NCBI RefSeq assembly: GCF_001570765.1
Contig: NZ_BCSH01000040.1
Coordinates: forward strand, 17,379-81,378
Source of the DNA: Nocardiopsis listeri NBRC 13360
Lineage (GTDB): Bacteria; Actinomycetota; Actinomycetes; Streptosporangiales; Streptosporangiaceae
DNA: 64,000 nucleotides
Reading direction: 5' to 3'
The notes beneath the pieces were generated by a model that searched no databases, was not told the origin of the DNA, and worked only from the letters and a program-made list of their open reading frames with translations. Below, piece by piece: positions 50,420-60,544 of this stretch (its first letter is position 1; each line of letters opens with the position of its first letter). A program made the translations under genes and the position numbers.

Positions 50420-51736
50420 TCAGTTCGCGGCGTCCATCTCGGCCTCGGCGTCCTCCATGGCCTGACGGACGTCGGCCTCGGTGATCTCGCTTCCGGTCGC
50501 CACGTCGGCGAAGATCCCACCGATCGCCGCGCCGAGCACCGTCTCCATCTGCCCCTCTTCGGGGATCAACGGCATCGGTTCGGAGTGTTCGGCGAGGATC
50601 CGTCGGAAGGTGTCCATCGACTCGTCCTGGAGCTCTTCGCTGTCGTAGGACTCGGTGGCCACCGGTAGCGTCTGGAACTCCTGCGAGAGGTAGACCTGCT
50701 CCTGCGGGCTGGTCAGGTGCTCGACCAGCCGCAACGCGCCCTCCTGGTCGTCGGTGTCGTTGAAGACACTGATGTTGATGCCGGCCGCGATGCTCTGAAC
50801 CGGCTCCCCCGGAAGTGGGTCGAGCACGGGTACCTCGGCGATCTCGTAGTCGTCGAAATCGCGGGCGGCCATGGTGGTACGGGCACTGCCCTGCACGATG
50901 GTCATGGCCGAGCGCTCGTCGACGAAGTCGGCGATGGCCTGGGTGCCGTCGCTGAACTCGGCGCTGCTGGGGTCGACGACGTCCTCCGTGGCCATCAGGT
51001 CCACCCACTGCTTGACCGCGGTGACCTGCGCGTCGGAGGAGAAGGTGGGCCCCTGGTCCGCCCACAGCCGCCCACCCTGCTGTCGACCGAGGATGAAGGC
51101 CATGTGGGAGTTCTGCCGCTCGTTGCCGCCCTCCAGCCCGAAGCCGTACTGGTCGATCTCACCGTCGTCATCGGTGTCACGGGTCAACTCGTTCGCGGTG
51201 TCGACGAACTCCTCCCACGTCGCGGGCGGCTCTTCGATGCCCGCCTCCTCGAACATGGTGGGGTTGTAGAACAACGCGTAGGACAGGCCGTAGAGCGGCA
51301 CCGACGTCGGGGGCGCGCCTTCGGCGCCACCCGTGGCGAAGCTGGTGGCGACGAAGCGTTCCTCGCCGCCCACCGCCTCCAGTTCCGCGCCTTCGAAGGG
51401 CACGAAGGCGCCCGTTTCCTGAAGGCTGGCCGCCCAGGTGTTGCCGATGTTGAGCACATCGGGCGAGTTGCCGCTGCTGACCGCGGTGAGGACGCGGTTG
51501 TACAACTCGCTCCAGGGGACGACCTCGAGTTCGACCTCGATTCCGGTCTCCTCCGTGAAGCGGTCGAGCGCGGGCTGGAGGACCTCCTGGTCCTCCTCTA
51601 CGCTCGCGCCCTGGTTACTGGCCCAATAGGTCAGCGTCTGGCCCTCGGAACCTTCGTCGGGACCGCAGGCGGTCAGTGCGGCGACGAGTCCGAGCGCGGT
51701 CGAAGCGGACAACACCGCTCTGGCGGAAATCTTCAC
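50420..51736 (-). CDS. Extracellular carbohydrate-binding lipoprotein (CUT1, MalE-like)
   Basis: 438 residues. Signal peptide with lipobox LTAC (Cys24). The mature protein is a bacterial solute-binding protein family 1 type (LTYWASNQ, SPDVLNIGNTWAASL, VPLYGLSYALFYNPTMFEEAGI, TWEEFVDTANEL). The substrate is likely an oligosaccharide but is not evident. First gene of the three-gene importer operon. A palindromic LacI-type operator lies 107 nt upstream, so sugar-dependent repression is likely. Confidence 0.92.
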   Translation of the reverse strand: MKISARAVLSASTALGLVAALTACGPDEGSEGQTLTYWASNQGASVEEDQEVLQPALDRFTEETGIEVELEVVPWSELYNRVLTAVSSGNSPDVLNIGNTWAASLQETGAFVPFEGAELEAVGGEERFVATSFATGGAEGAPPTSVPLYGLSYALFYNPTMFEEAGIEEPPATWEEFVDTANELTRDTDDDGEIDQYGFGLEGGNERQNSHMAFILGRQQGGRLWADQGPTFSSDAQVTAVKQWVDLMATEDVVDPSSAEFSDGTQAIADFVDERSAMTIVQGSARTTMAARDFDDYEIAEVPVLDPLPGEPVQSIAAGINISVFNDTDDQEGALRLVEHLTSPQEQVYLSQEFQTLPVATESYDSEELQDESMDTFRRILAEHSEPMPLIPEEGQMETVLGAAIGGIFADVATGSEITEADVRQAMEDAEAEMDAAN

Positions 51737-51842
51737 GACCGTCTCCGTTTCCCATTGGTCGTGCGCCCGCCCATCACCGACGGTTCGGAGCGCAATGGAA
51801 TCGACCGGTCACGTGTTCTCCGATCGGCCTCCGACCAATCAG

Positions 51843-51856
51843 GTAAACCGGTTTAC
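51843..51856. promoter_or_regulatory. LacI-family operator
   Basis: GTAAACCGGTTTAC is a perfect 14-bp palindrome with the central CG step typical of LacI-family operators. It lies between the lacI gene end (51910) and the binding-protein gene start (51736), in the position of the importer promoter. A minus-strand pair TTACAC/TTTACC (spacer about 16) overlaps it. The adjacent LacI regulator is the obvious ligand. Confidence 0.7.
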
Positions 51857-51909
51857 TTCGCGAGTGTAAGTGAGATCTCGCGCACATAGGAGAGGTGGTT
51901 GTGAAACCG

Positions 51910-52962
51910 TTACACGGGTGGACCCGGTCGCCCTGAGGACTCCCTTAGACAAAGCCCACCGGTCAGCACGGTCGACGGCGGCGGTTCCTGTCCCTTGAGC
52001 ATGTCCAGCAGAATGCGGGCCCCGGTGCTGCCCAGTGCTCGGTGCCTGCTGCGGACGGTCGTCAGCGGCGGCGAGACGAACGAGGCCAGGGGGATGTCGT
52101 CGAACCCGGCCACCGCCATGTCGTCGGGGACCGCCAGCCCTGCCTTCCCCAATACCGAGTAGCCCCCGACGGCCATGATGTCGCTGCCGTAGAAGATGGC
52201 CGTGGGGCGTTCGTCGACGTGCAGGTCGACGAGGCGCTGTGTTGCCCGGGCTCCACCCTCGATCGTGTACCCCCCCTGTTCCTCCACCGGGCCCGGTTCC
52301 AGCCCGAACTCGCGGACCGCCTGTTCCCAGTGGCGCCTGCGCTGGAACGCGTGCAGCATGTCGGGGGCGCCCTGGACATGGGCGATACGACGATGGCCCG
52401 CCTCGACGAAGCGCCGCACGAGACCGCGGATCGCCTCCTCGGAGTCGATGGTGACGGAGGGAAGGTCAGTAGAGCCCTCGGGCACACCGACCACGACGGC
52501 GGGCGCGCCCACACGGCGCAACAACTCGGGACGGCCATCGTCCACCCGCAGGTCGGTGACGAGGAAACCGTCGACGAAGCGGTCATTGAACAACCGCTCG
52601 TAGGTCGCGGTCTCGGTTCGTGTGTCGGGCACGAAGCGGATGACGGTGGCGTGCTCCTCACCGGAGAGCACCGACTCGATCCCCGACAGGACCGAGGGGA
52701 AGAACGCGTCGAAGTCGAGTATCTCGGGGGCACGACGCACCACCAGGCCGATGGTGCCCAGCGGCTTGCCGTTGAGCGCGCGTGCGGCGTAACTCGGGCT
52801 CCAGCCCAGGTCCACCGCCGCCTGACGAATGCGCTCACGGGTGTCGGAACTGGCCCCGGTGCCGCTGTTCAAAGCCCGCGACACCGCGCCCTTGGACACG
52901 CCCGCTCGTCTGGCGACGTCACTGATCGTGGGACGCTTTCGTCCCGGATTCCCGCTCGTCAT
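51910..52962 (-). CDS. LacI-family transcriptional regulator
   Basis: 350 residues. Helix-turn-helix and hinge at 12-60 ([21 protein letters not shown]), then a periplasmic-binding-protein-like sensor domain ending [10 protein letters not shown] and [20 protein letters not shown]. It probably binds GTAAACCGGTTTAC 53 nt beyond its own stop codon and represses the MalEFG-type importer, although it could also serve the inositol operon it terminates. ATG 52962 lies inside the end of the upstream ABC ATPase gene (44-nt overlap) and has no ribosome-binding site. A TATCAT 6 nt upstream could give a leaderless transcript of its own. Confidence 0.88.
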   Translation of the reverse strand: MTSGNPGRKRPTISDVARRAGVSKGAVSRALNSGTGASSDTRERIRQAAVDLGWSPSYAARALNGKPLGTIGLVVRRAPEILDFDAFFPSVLSGIESVLSGEEHATVIRFVPDTRTETATYERLFNDRFVDGFLVTDLRVDDGRPELLRRVGAPAVVVGVPEGSTDLPSVTIDSEEAIRGLVRRFVEAGHRRIAHVQGAPDMLHAFQRRRHWEQAVREFGLEPGPVEEQGGYTIEGGARATQRLVDLHVDERPTAIFYGSDIMAVGGYSVLGKAGLAVPDDMAVAGFDDIPLASFVSPPLTTVRSRHRALGSTGARILLDMLKGQEPPPSTVLTGGLCLRESSGRPGPPV

Positions 52963-53773
52963 AGGGGGATGATAGGGGCTGGGGGAGGGTTCCGCCCTGG
53001 AGCTCATGTTGCAGGGCGTCGAGTTCGGCGCCCCCGGCCATGTGGTGGGCGAGCGCCTCCGGGGACAGGTTCTCGCGGGGCTCGTCCAGTTCCACCGCGC
53101 CCAACTCGAGCACGGTGAAGTGGTCGCCGACCAGGTGGGCGTGGTGGGGGTTGTGGGTGATGAAAACGACGCCCAGTCCGGCCTCGCGTGCGGCGTTGAC
53201 GTACTTGAGCACCACCCCGGACTGTTTGACCCCGAGCGCGGCGGTGGGCTCGTCCAGGATGAGCACCCGGGCCCCGAAGTGGATGGCGCGGGCGATCGCC
53301 ACCACCTGGCGCTGTCCACCGGACAGGCGACCCACGGGCGCGTCGATGTCGGGCAGGTCGATGCCGATCTTGCGCAGTTCGGTGTCGGCGATGGAGCGCA
53401 TGCGCGCCACGTCCAGCCTCGACAGCGGGCCCCGCCCTCGACGGAGTTCGGAACCGAGGAAGAAGTTGCGCCACACCGGCATCAGCGGCACCAACGCCAG
53501 ATCCTGGTAGACGGTGGCGATGCCCCGGTCCAGGGCCTGGCGCGGCGAGGTGAACGCCACCGGTTCGCCGTCCACCAGGTACTCCCCCGTCGTGGGCCCG
53601 TACAGACCGGACAGGATCTTGATGAGCGTGGACTTGCCGGCGCCGTTGTCGCCGAGCACGCAGGTGACCCGTCGGGCGTGAACACGCAGGTCCACACCGG
53701 TCAGGGCGCGGATGTTACCGAAGTGGCGATGCACGCCGCGCAGCTCCAGCAGGGGTGTGTCGTCGTCGCCCAT
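52919..53773 (-). CDS. FrcA-type single-domain ABC sugar/inositol transporter ATPase
   Basis: 284 residues with one ABC domain: Walker [10 protein letters not shown] (41-49), signature LSGGQRQ, Walker [12 protein letters not shown], and a final switch His in FITHNPHH. Unlike RbsA it lacks the second domain, like FrcA-type importers for fructose and inositol. The C-terminal 40 residues run into the lacI reading frame and are low-complexity. ATG 53773 lies 2 nt after the permease stop and has ggaggtgag upstream. Confidence 0.9.
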   Translation of the reverse strand: MGDDDTPLLELRGVHRHFGNIRALTGVDLRVHARRVTCVLGDNGAGKSTLIKILSGLYGPTTGEYLVDGEPVAFTSPRQALDRGIATVYQDLALVPLMPVWRNFFLGSELRRGRGPLSRLDVARMRSIADTELRKIGIDLPDIDAPVGRLSGGQRQVVAIARAIHFGARVLILDEPTAALGVKQSGVVLKYVNAAREAGLGVVFITHNPHHAHLVGDHFTVLELGAVELDEPRENLSPEALAHHMAGGAELDALQHELQGGTLPQPLSSPYDERESGTKASHDQ

Positions 53774-53775
53774 GC

Positions 53776-54840
53776 TCACCTCCGATCGGCCTGGGTGCGC
53801 ACCCAGCCGTTGATCACGACGGCGGCGAGCAACATCGCGCCGACGAAGAACATGACCAGGTTGTTGTCCCAACCCGCGTAGACGATGCCCTGTCGGGTCA
53901 TCCCGTAGATGAACGCGCCGATGGCGGCGCCGATCACCGTCCCGTAGCCACCGGTGAGCAGGCATCCGCCCACGACGGCGGCCATGATGTACAGCAGCTC
54001 GTTGCCCACACCCTCGCCGGACTGGACGGTGTTGAACGCGAAGAGCAGGTGCATGCCGCAGAACCAGGCGAAGAAGCCCACCGTCATGAACAGGCCGATC
54101 TTGACCCCGGCGACGGGGACGCCGACGGCGCGTGCGCTCTCGGCGTCGCCGCCCACCGCGTAGATCCAGTTGCCCACGCGGGTGCGCACCAGCACCCAGG
54201 TGGCCAGGGCCACGAACAGCAGCCACCACAGGACGGTGATGCGCACCGACACCCCGCCCACGGAGATGGTGGAGGCGAACACCGCCCGAGCCGACTCGAA
54301 GCCGTCCATGTCGGAGATGTCGCGGGTGGACACTCCCCCGGTGACCAGGCGGGTGACCGCGATGTTGACGCCCTGCAACATGAGGAACATCGACAGGGTC
54401 ACCAGGAAGCTGGGCAGTTTGGTGCGGGTGAGGATCCATCCGTTGAGGAACCCCGCCGCCAGGGACACCGCGAGCGCGAACAGGGCGCCGACCCACACGT
54501 TCAGCGAGAACCACCAGGCGAACATGGACGCGCTCAGCGCGGAGGTGATGACGGCGACCCCCGCGGACAGGTCGAACTCGCCGCCGATCATCAACAAGGC
54601 CACGCCCACCGCCATGATGCCGATGGTGGAGCCCGCGTAGAGCACGGTGGCCATGGCCGAACCGGTGCGGAAGGGTTCCGCGACGGTGAAGAACACCACG
54701 AACACGACGACGGCGCCCAGCAGCGACCCGACCTCGGGGCGGGTCAGGAAGCGGCGCAACGGACCCCGTCGTCCCACGCGCAACGTCTTCTCCCCGCCCT
54801 CGGCGGCGGGCGGCACCTTCGGTACCACTGTGCTGCCCAT
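53776..54840 (-). CDS. ABC transporter permease, probable myo-inositol importer
   Basis: 354 residues, about nine to ten helices, CUT2/RbsC-like motifs [39 protein letters not shown] and [18 protein letters not shown]. Between the binding protein (2-nt gap) and the single-domain ATPase (2-nt gap), so translation of the three is coupled. Placed after iolE in the inositol operon, so it most likely carries myo-inositol or a related cyclitol. Confidence 0.9.
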   Translation of the reverse strand: MGSTVVPKVPPAAEGGEKTLRVGRRGPLRRFLTRPEVGSLLGAVVVFVVFFTVAEPFRTGSAMATVLYAGSTIGIMAVGVALLMIGGEFDLSAGVAVITSALSASMFAWWFSLNVWVGALFALAVSLAAGFLNGWILTRTKLPSFLVTLSMFLMLQGVNIAVTRLVTGGVSTRDISDMDGFESARAVFASTISVGGVSVRITVLWWLLFVALATWVLVRTRVGNWIYAVGGDAESARAVGVPVAGVKIGLFMTVGFFAWFCGMHLLFAFNTVQSGEGVGNELLYIMAAVVGGCLLTGGYGTVIGAAIGAFIYGMTRQGIVYAGWDNNLVMFFVGAMLLAAVVINGWVRTQADRR

Positions 54841-54842
54841 GG

Positions 54843-55820
54843 TCAGCGTGTCCCCCTCTCCGCGTACTCGGCGACCTCGTCGATGTTGGTCTCGTCGATG
54901 AACGCCGGTCCGGTCAGGACGGGTTCTCCGCCGCCCAGGGTGTTGCCGTTGGTGCGGTACAGCCACAGCGACTCCACCGCCAGGTATCCCTGTAGGTAGG
55001 GCTGTTGGTCCACGGCCCACAGCACGTCACCGTCCTGCAGGGCGGCGACGAGTTCGGCGTTGGTATCGAAGGTGGCGATCGCCGCCTCGCTGCCGGCGTC
55101 GTCGACGGCGTCCAGCGCGGTGATGGCGATCGGGGCGCCCAGGGCGGCGACCAGGTCGATGTCGGTGGACTCCTCCAGGCGGGCGGAGATGGCCGAACGC
55201 GCCTCGGGCATGTTGGCGCTGTCGACGTAGAGGGTCTCGGAGTCGCCGTCGAACTCCTCGGTCAGACCCTCACAGCGCGACTCCAGGCCCACGTTGCCCT
55301 GTTCGTGGATGACGCAGACGACGTTCTCCAGGCCCTCCTCGTCGAGGCGTTCGCCGAACGCCTCGCCGGCCAGGTGCTCGTCGGTGCCGAAGTACTGCTG
55401 TACGCCCAGGTCCTGCCATTGTTCGATGCCGGAGTTGAGTGCCACGACCGGGATGTCGGCGGCCTCCGCGGCTGCCAGCGCCCCCTCCATGGCCTCGGGG
55501 CTGGGCAGGGTGACGGCGATGCCGTCGACGCCGCGGTCGACGGCGTTCTGCACCAGGCTCGCCTGTTCACCGGCCTCGGGGTCGGAGGCGTACTCCAGTT
55601 CGACGCCGCTCTTGTCGGCGGAGGCCTCGGCGCCGTTGCGCACGATGTCCCAGAAGGTGTCGCCCTGCACCTGGTGGGTGATCATGGCGATGGTCAGGTC
55701 GACGTTCTCGGTGTCCTGCGCGGACTGTTCCCTACCGCCCTCGGAACTACAGGCGGTGGCGAACAGGAGCGCGCCCGCGGCTCCCAGGGCCAGGGCCCGG
55801 GTGGTGGGTGTACGTCGCAT
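54843..55820 (-). CDS. Lipoprotein binding protein of the inositol-type ABC importer
   Basis: 325 residues. Signal peptide with lipobox ATAC (Cys24). Periplasmic-binding-protein 4 fold: [64 protein letters not shown]. Cyclitol specificity is inferred only from the operon. ATG 55820 follows ggagg by 8 nt; an in-frame ATG at 55841 is less likely. Confidence 0.9.
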   Translation of the reverse strand: MRRTPTTRALALGAAGALLFATACSSEGGREQSAQDTENVDLTIAMITHQVQGDTFWDIVRNGAEASADKSGVELEYASDPEAGEQASLVQNAVDRGVDGIAVTLPSPEAMEGALAAAEAADIPVVALNSGIEQWQDLGVQQYFGTDEHLAGEAFGERLDEEGLENVVCVIHEQGNVGLESRCEGLTEEFDGDSETLYVDSANMPEARSAISARLEESTDIDLVAALGAPIAITALDAVDDAGSEAAIATFDTNAELVAALQDGDVLWAVDQQPYLQGYLAVESLWLYRTNGNTLGGGEPVLTGPAFIDETNIDEVAEYAERGTR

Positions 55821-55863
55821 CGTTGGCCTCCGGGGGATCATGTCGAATGGATGTGGGGGTGGT

Positions 55864-56814
55864 TCAGGGCAGCCGTTGGTGGCGTGCGCCCAGGCCGCAC
55901 CCGTTGAGGTAGCGGCGAGTGCGTTCGGCGATCGGCCTGGGCACGTCGAAATCGCAGGGGTACAGATCCTGCTCGACGATGACGAACACCCGAGCGTCCA
56001 CCTCGACGAGGGCGTCGACCACCGAGGCGGGCGAGGGCACCCCGGCCGGGGGTTCCACGCACACCCCCCGCCGGACCGCCTCGCCGAAACTCAGTCCCTC
56101 GGTATCCACCTGCCGCAGGACCTCGGGGTCCATCTGCTTGATGTGGACGTAGCCCACCCGCTCCCGGTAACGCCGGATGAGGTCGACGGCGTCACCGCCC
56201 CCGTAGGCGACGTGGCCGGTGTCCAGACACAGCGAGACCAGGTCGGGATCGGTGGCGTCCAGGAACCGTTCGATCTCGCCCTGGGTGCGCACGTGGGTGT
56301 CGGCGTGCGAGTGCAGGCACAAACGCACGTCGTACTCGTCGATGAGGATCCGGCCGAGCTCGTCGGCGGTGCGGGTCAGGTGCCGCCACTGGTCGGCGTC
56401 CAGGGTGGGCGACTCGGTGTACTCGCCGGTGCGCTGGTCGCGGTACATGGGCGGGATGAACACCAGGTGGTTTGCGCCCACGGCCGCGGTGAGCGCGGCG
56501 ACCGTGCGCGCGGTGGCGAAGGTCTCCTCGCGGTTGTGGGCGTTGTGCAGGTCTCCGAAGACGGTGCCGCCGCTGACACGCAGGCCCCGGTGGCCGACCT
56601 CGTCGGCGAGCCGGGCCGGGTCGGTGGGCAGGTAGCCGTAGGGGCCCAGTTCGAGCCACCCGTAGCCGGAGTCGGCGAGTTCGTCGAGGAACCGGGACCA
56701 GGGGATCTGGAGGGTGTCGTCGGGGAACCACACGCCCCAGGAGTCGGGGGCCGAGCCAAGGACGAGGTGGTCGTGGACGGTGCGGGGTCCGGTGGGTGCC
56801 GCTGTGTCGGTCAT
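55864..56814 (-). CDS. iolE: IolE-like sugar phosphate isomerase/epimerase (inosose dehydratase)
   Basis: 316 residues, AP-endonuclease-2-type TIM barrel. Motifs: GSAPDSWGVWFPDD at the start, WLELGPYGYLP, LCLHSHADTHV, SLCLDTGHVAYGG and VGYVHIKQMD, with Glu/Asp/His metal ligands; the GSAPDSWGVW opening is typical of inosose dehydratase (IolE). Would dehydrate 2-keto-myo-inositol to the trione that IolD opens. IolH/IolI-type isomerases share the fold, so the exact step is less sure than for its neighbours. ATG 56814 has gaggag 7-8 nt upstream. Confidence 0.82.
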   Translation of the reverse strand: MTDTAAPTGPRTVHDHLVLGSAPDSWGVWFPDDTLQIPWSRFLDELADSGYGWLELGPYGYLPTDPARLADEVGHRGLRVSGGTVFGDLHNAHNREETFATARTVAALTAAVGANHLVFIPPMYRDQRTGEYTESPTLDADQWRHLTRTADELGRILIDEYDVRLCLHSHADTHVRTQGEIERFLDATDPDLVSLCLDTGHVAYGGGDAVDLIRRYRERVGYVHIKQMDPEVLRQVDTEGLSFGEAVRRGVCVEPPAGVPSPASVVDALVEVDARVFVIVEQDLYPCDFDVPRPIAERTRRYLNGCGLGARHQRLP

Positions 56815-56835
56815 GGCTTGCTCCTCGCGGGGGGC

Positions 56836-58743
56836 TCACAGGTGGTGGCGGCGGGTGCGCCGGTGCCGCTGGTATTCGTCGTGGGCGTTCCTGGTGGTGT
56901 CGAGGGTGGACACCTCGGCCACGGGCACGTCCCACCAGGCGGTGGTGGGCGGCCCGGGCGCGTGGGGGTCGGTGCGTACGTGGACGACGGTGGTGGTGCG
57001 GGCGGCGCGGGCCTCGCGCAGGGAGCCGGCCAGGTCGCCCTGGTCATCGACCCGGATGACGTGCGCGCCGAGGCTGGCCGCGTTCGCGGCCAGGTCCACG
57101 GGCAGCGGAGCTCCGTCCAGTAGTCCGGTGGTGGGGTCGCGGTAGCGGTAGCCGGTGCCGAAGCGTTGGGATCCCACGCTCTCGGACAGGGCCCCGATGG
57201 AGGCGAAGCCCTGGTTGTCGACCACGACGATGACGATCGCGACGCGTTCGGCGACCAGGGTGGCGATCTCCTGGGCGAGCATGAGGTAGGAGCCGTCGCC
57301 CACCAGTACGAACACGGCCCGCTCGGGGGCGGCCAGTTTCACGCCCAGGCCCGCGGCGATCTCGTAGCCCATGCAGGAGTAGGCGTACTCGACGTGGTAG
57401 CCCTTGGGGTCTCGGGCCCGCCAGAGCCTTTGCAGGTCGCCGGGCATGCTCCCGGCGGCGTTGACGACCACGTCATGGTCGTCGAGGACGTCGTTGAGGG
57501 TGCCGATGACGGCGCTCTGCGCGGGCAGGCCGCCATGGGGTCCGGCGCGACGGAAGCGATCGCTCTCGGTGACCCAGTCGTCGGCCAGCGCTCGGGAACG
57601 GTGTTCGTGGTCGGAATCCACCCGCCAACCGGCCAGCGCCTCACGCAACGCGGTGAGGGTGGTGCGGGCGTCGGCGACGACCTCGGTCGCGGCGAGTTTG
57701 GCGGTGTCGAAGCGGGCGACGTTGACGTTGACCAGGCGCACGTGCGGGTTCTGGAAGAGCGTGCGGCTGGCGGTGGTGAAGTCGCCATAGCGGGTGCCGA
57801 CGCCGATCACCAGGTCGGCCTCACGGGCGAGTTCGTTGGCCGAACGCGCGCCGGTGGAACCGAGCCCGCCCACGGCTCGCGGATGGTCCCAGGGCAGGGC
57901 GCCCTTGCCGGCGTGGGTGTCGGCGACGGGGATACCGGTGGCCTCGACGAAGGCGCGCAGTTCGGCGGTGGCGCGCGAGTACACCACCCCTCCCCCGGCC
58001 ACCAGCAGGGGACGGCGGGAGGCGCGGATCGCCGCCACGGCACGGGCCAGGGCGGCGGGTTCGGGCACTGGGCGGCCCACGCGCCAAAGACGTTCGCGGA
58101 AGAACTCCAGGGGCCAGTCGTGCGCCTGTGCCTGGACGTCCTGGGGCAGGCACAGGGTGACGGCTCCGGTCTCCACAGGGTCGGTGAGCACCCGCATCGC
58201 GGCCGGTGCGGCGGCGAGGAGCTGTTCGGGTCGGGTGAGGCGGTCCCAGTAGCGGGAGACGGGGCGCAGGGTGTCGTTGACGGAGACGTCGCCGGCTCGC
58301 GGATCCTCCAGCTGTTGCAGGGCCGGATCGACGGCGCGGCTCGCGAACATGTCCGAGGGCAGCAGCAGGACGGGGACTCGGTTGGTGGTGGCCAGGGCGG
58401 CGCCGGTGACCATGTTGGTGGAACCGGGGCCGGTGGAGGCGGTACAGGCGTAGGTGGAGAGCCGGTCGGTGGCCTTGGCGTACGCGGCGGCGGTGTGCAC
58501 CATGGCCTGTTCGTTGCGGGCCAGACGGTAGGGCAGGTCCACCTCCGCGGTGACCGCGGCCTGGAGCAGGGCCTGGCCGATTCCAGCGACGTTGCCGTGG
58601 CCGAAGATACCCCACACGCCGGCGATGAGACGGTGGCGTTCACCGTCGCGTTCGGTGTACTGGGCGGCCAGGAAGCGCACCAGGGCCTGGGCCGTGGTGA
58701 GCCGGACGGTATCGGTGGGATCGGTCGATCCGGGCTGGTTCAC
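56836..58743 (-). CDS. iolD: 3D-(3,5/4)-trihydroxycyclohexane-1,2-dione acylhydrolase
   Basis: 635 residues, thiamine-diphosphate enzyme. Glu78 (RNEQAMVHTA) is the cofactor-activating Glu. The ThDP motif runs from GDG (482-484) to DNQG (509-512). GVWGIFGHGNVAGIGQAL at 42-59 is a family signature. Hydrolytically opens the ring of the inositol-derived trione to 5-deoxy-D-glucuronate. GTG 58743 overlaps the iolB stop by 4 nt and has ggaggagg upstream; a much longer open frame in the same phase continues upstream but is only a shadow of iolB. Confidence 0.93.
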   Translation of the reverse strand: MNQPGSTDPTDTVRLTTAQALVRFLAAQYTERDGERHRLIAGVWGIFGHGNVAGIGQALLQAAVTAEVDLPYRLARNEQAMVHTAAAYAKATDRLSTYACTASTGPGSTNMVTGAALATTNRVPVLLLPSDMFASRAVDPALQQLEDPRAGDVSVNDTLRPVSRYWDRLTRPEQLLAAAPAAMRVLTDPVETGAVTLCLPQDVQAQAHDWPLEFFRERLWRVGRPVPEPAALARAVAAIRASRRPLLVAGGGVVYSRATAELRAFVEATGIPVADTHAGKGALPWDHPRAVGGLGSTGARSANELAREADLVIGVGTRYGDFTTASRTLFQNPHVRLVNVNVARFDTAKLAATEVVADARTTLTALREALAGWRVDSDHEHRSRALADDWVTESDRFRRAGPHGGLPAQSAVIGTLNDVLDDHDVVVNAAGSMPGDLQRLWRARDPKGYHVEYAYSCMGYEIAAGLGVKLAAPERAVFVLVGDGSYLMLAQEIATLVAERVAIVIVVVDNQGFASIGALSESVGSQRFGTGYRYRDPTTGLLDGAPLPVDLAANAASLGAHVIRVDDQGDLAGSLREARAARTTTVVHVRTDPHAPGPPTTAWWDVPVAEVSTLDTTRNAHDEYQRHRRTRRHHL

Positions 58744-59627
58744 GTCCGGCCTCCTCCGCCTCGGTGCGAACTCAACGGCAGCCGGGGATCCATCGGCTGT
58801 TCGGCCCAGGTGTCCCGGACCCAGGCGTGGGAGGGGTGGTCGCTGATCCGCCAGGCGCGTTCGGTTCCGGGGCCGGCCATGACGTTGAGGTAGTACATGT
58901 CGTAGCCGGGCGCGGCCATGGACGGCCCGTGCCAGCCGTGCGGGACCAGGACCACGTCCTCGCTGCGCACCTCGGCCATGACCTCGATGGGTCGTCTCTC
59001 CGTGCCGTGCACCCGGTGGTAGCCCACCCCGTGTCCGTGCGGTCCATCGGAGATCTCGAAGTAGTAGATCTCCTCCAGCTCGGACTCGGTGGCGGTGACC
59101 TCGTCGTGTTTGTGCGGCGGATAGGACGACCAGTTCGCCGAGGGGGTCAGGACCTCGCACACCAGGAGACGGTCGGCGGCGAAGGTCCCCGGCAGGCACA
59201 GGTTGTTGACCTGGCGGCTGCTCTGTCCGGCCCCGCGCAGTTCGACGGGAACGTCCTCGGCGGATCCGTAGCGGGCGGGCAGGGCACGGTCGCAGCGCGA
59301 GGCGGGCAGGGCGAACCGGCCCCCGTCCCGGCTGGTGATGGTGGCGCGGGCGTCTCGTGGCAGGTACACGAAGTCGCTCACCCGTGAGAACACGTCGTCG
59401 CGGCCCTCCACCTCGAAGACCACCGAATCCAAGGCGACGGTACAGCCGCCCTCCAGCGGTAGGACGAGGGTCTCGGAGTCCCCGGTGGTGATCCGAGCCG
59501 AATGCCCGGGCTCCAGTGCCAACACCCGCAGGCCCGAATGGACCCACCCAGCGGTGTCGGGGGTGACCACGGTACGGAACGGTGGTCGGGCGGTGCTCAG
59601 CGCGGGCAGATGGTGTTCGGTGTTCAC
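58740..59627 (-). CDS. iolB: 5-deoxy-glucuronate isomerase
   Basis: 295 residues, bicupin fold. The conserved NLCLPGTFAADRLLVCEVLTP, SSYPPHKHDE (metal-binding His/Glu cluster), LEEIYYFEI and VLVPHGWHGPSMAAPGYDMYYLNVMAGP blocks are those of IolB. Converts 5-deoxy-D-glucuronate to 2-deoxy-5-keto-D-gluconate, the IolC substrate. GTG 59627 overlaps the aldolase-like gene's stop by 4 nt. Confidence 0.93.
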   Translation of the reverse strand: MNTEHHLPALSTARPPFRTVVTPDTAGWVHSGLRVLALEPGHSARITTGDSETLVLPLEGGCTVALDSVVFEVEGRDDVFSRVSDFVYLPRDARATITSRDGGRFALPASRCDRALPARYGSAEDVPVELRGAGQSSRQVNNLCLPGTFAADRLLVCEVLTPSANWSSYPPHKHDEVTATESELEEIYYFEISDGPHGHGVGYHRVHGTERRPIEVMAEVRSEDVVLVPHGWHGPSMAAPGYDMYYLNVMAGPGTERAWRISDHPSHAWVRDTWAEQPMDPRLPLSSHRGGGGRT

Positions 59628-60544
59628 AACAACCCCACAGCGGTGTCGACGGCGGCCTCGACGTCGTCGTCGGCCGGATACAGCAGAGAGCGGCCCACGG
59701 CCAGCCCGATGACGGTCGGTGGCTCCAGTGCCTTGGCCCAGCGGGCGTAGGCGGCCTCCGGGTCGGCGGCGACCTCACCGCCGAGGATGACCGTGGGCAG
59801 TGTCGTGGCGGCGGCGACACGCTCCATGTCCTCGACCGCGGGGAGTTTGAGCCAGGTGCGCGCCGAGGAGGAGCCGAGACCGGCGGCGATCGTGGCGGCA
59901 CGGGTGACGGATTCGATGGACAGGTCGTTGCGCAGCCCTTGGCGGGGACCGTCCGGCCGGCGGGACACGAAGGGTTCGACCATCGCGACCAATCCGGTCT
60001 CGGCCAGGTCGGCCACGGCCCGGGCGCAGTGTTCCAGGGTGCGGGCGGTGCGGTCGTCGGCGTAGTCCAGGCGCAGCAGCATCTTGCCTCCCTCGAAGCC
60101 GGAGCGTGCCAGACCGTGCGCGGTGTAGCCGGTGAACCGGTCGTCGACCTCCCAGTCGGCGCCGGCCAGGCCTCCCCGGTTCATCGAACCGAACACCGCC
60201 TTGCCGTCCAGGGCGCCCAACAGGAGCAGGTCCTCCAGGACGTCCGCGGTGCCCAGGACCCCGGTCACCCCGGGGCGGGCCAGGGCGACGCACAGGCGGG
60301 TGAGCAGATCGGCACGGTCGGCCATGGCCAGGGGATGCGCCCCGGCGCGCAGCGAACCGCGGGCGGGATGGTCGGCGGCGATGATGAGCGCCCGCCCCGA
60401 GGGGCCCACGGGGGCGGTGGGGCGTCTTCGTCGGGCGGCGGCGTCGGTGATGGCCGCGGGGTGGAGCAGGCGGGCGCGGGTGAGTTCCCGGAGCCGTTCG
60501 CGGGTGATGGCGGGGACGGTTCGGTGGGCCGTGTCATCGGGCAT
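59624..60544 (-). CDS. Cgl0158-family (beta/alpha)8 barrel protein, probable DKGP aldolase
   Basis: 306 residues, class I aldolase/DeoC-like barrel (ALIIAADHPARG near the start, VFGSMNRGGL, GGKMLLRLDY, TWLKLPA, PTVILGGE). Two candidate Schiff-base lysines are Lys in GGKMLLRLDY and Lys in WLKLPA. The family is linked to inositol operons of Corynebacterium and relatives. No IolJ-type class II aldolase is present here, so this gene probably cleaves 6-phospho-5-keto-2-deoxygluconate to malonate semialdehyde and DHAP; that is inference. ATG 60544 overlaps iolC by 11 nt and has ggagg upstream. Confidence 0.8.
   Translation of the reverse strand: MPDDTAHRTVPAITRERLRELTRARLLHPAAITDAAARRRRPTAPVGPSGRALIIAADHPARGSLRAGAHPLAMADRADLLTRLCVALARPGVTGVLGTADVLEDLLLLGALDGKAVFGSMNRGGLAGADWEVDDRFTGYTAHGLARSGFEGGKMLLRLDYADDRTARTLEHCARAVADLAETGLVAMVEPFVSRRPDGPRQGLRNDLSIESVTRAATIAAGLGSSSARTWLKLPAVEDMERVAAATTLPTVILGGEVAADPEAAYARWAKALEPPTVIGLAVGRSLLYPADDDVEAAVDTAVGLL

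Noticed and set aside
57166..58893. 575-codon frame antisense to iolD
   Set aside because: Shadow of iolD; no domain or start signal.
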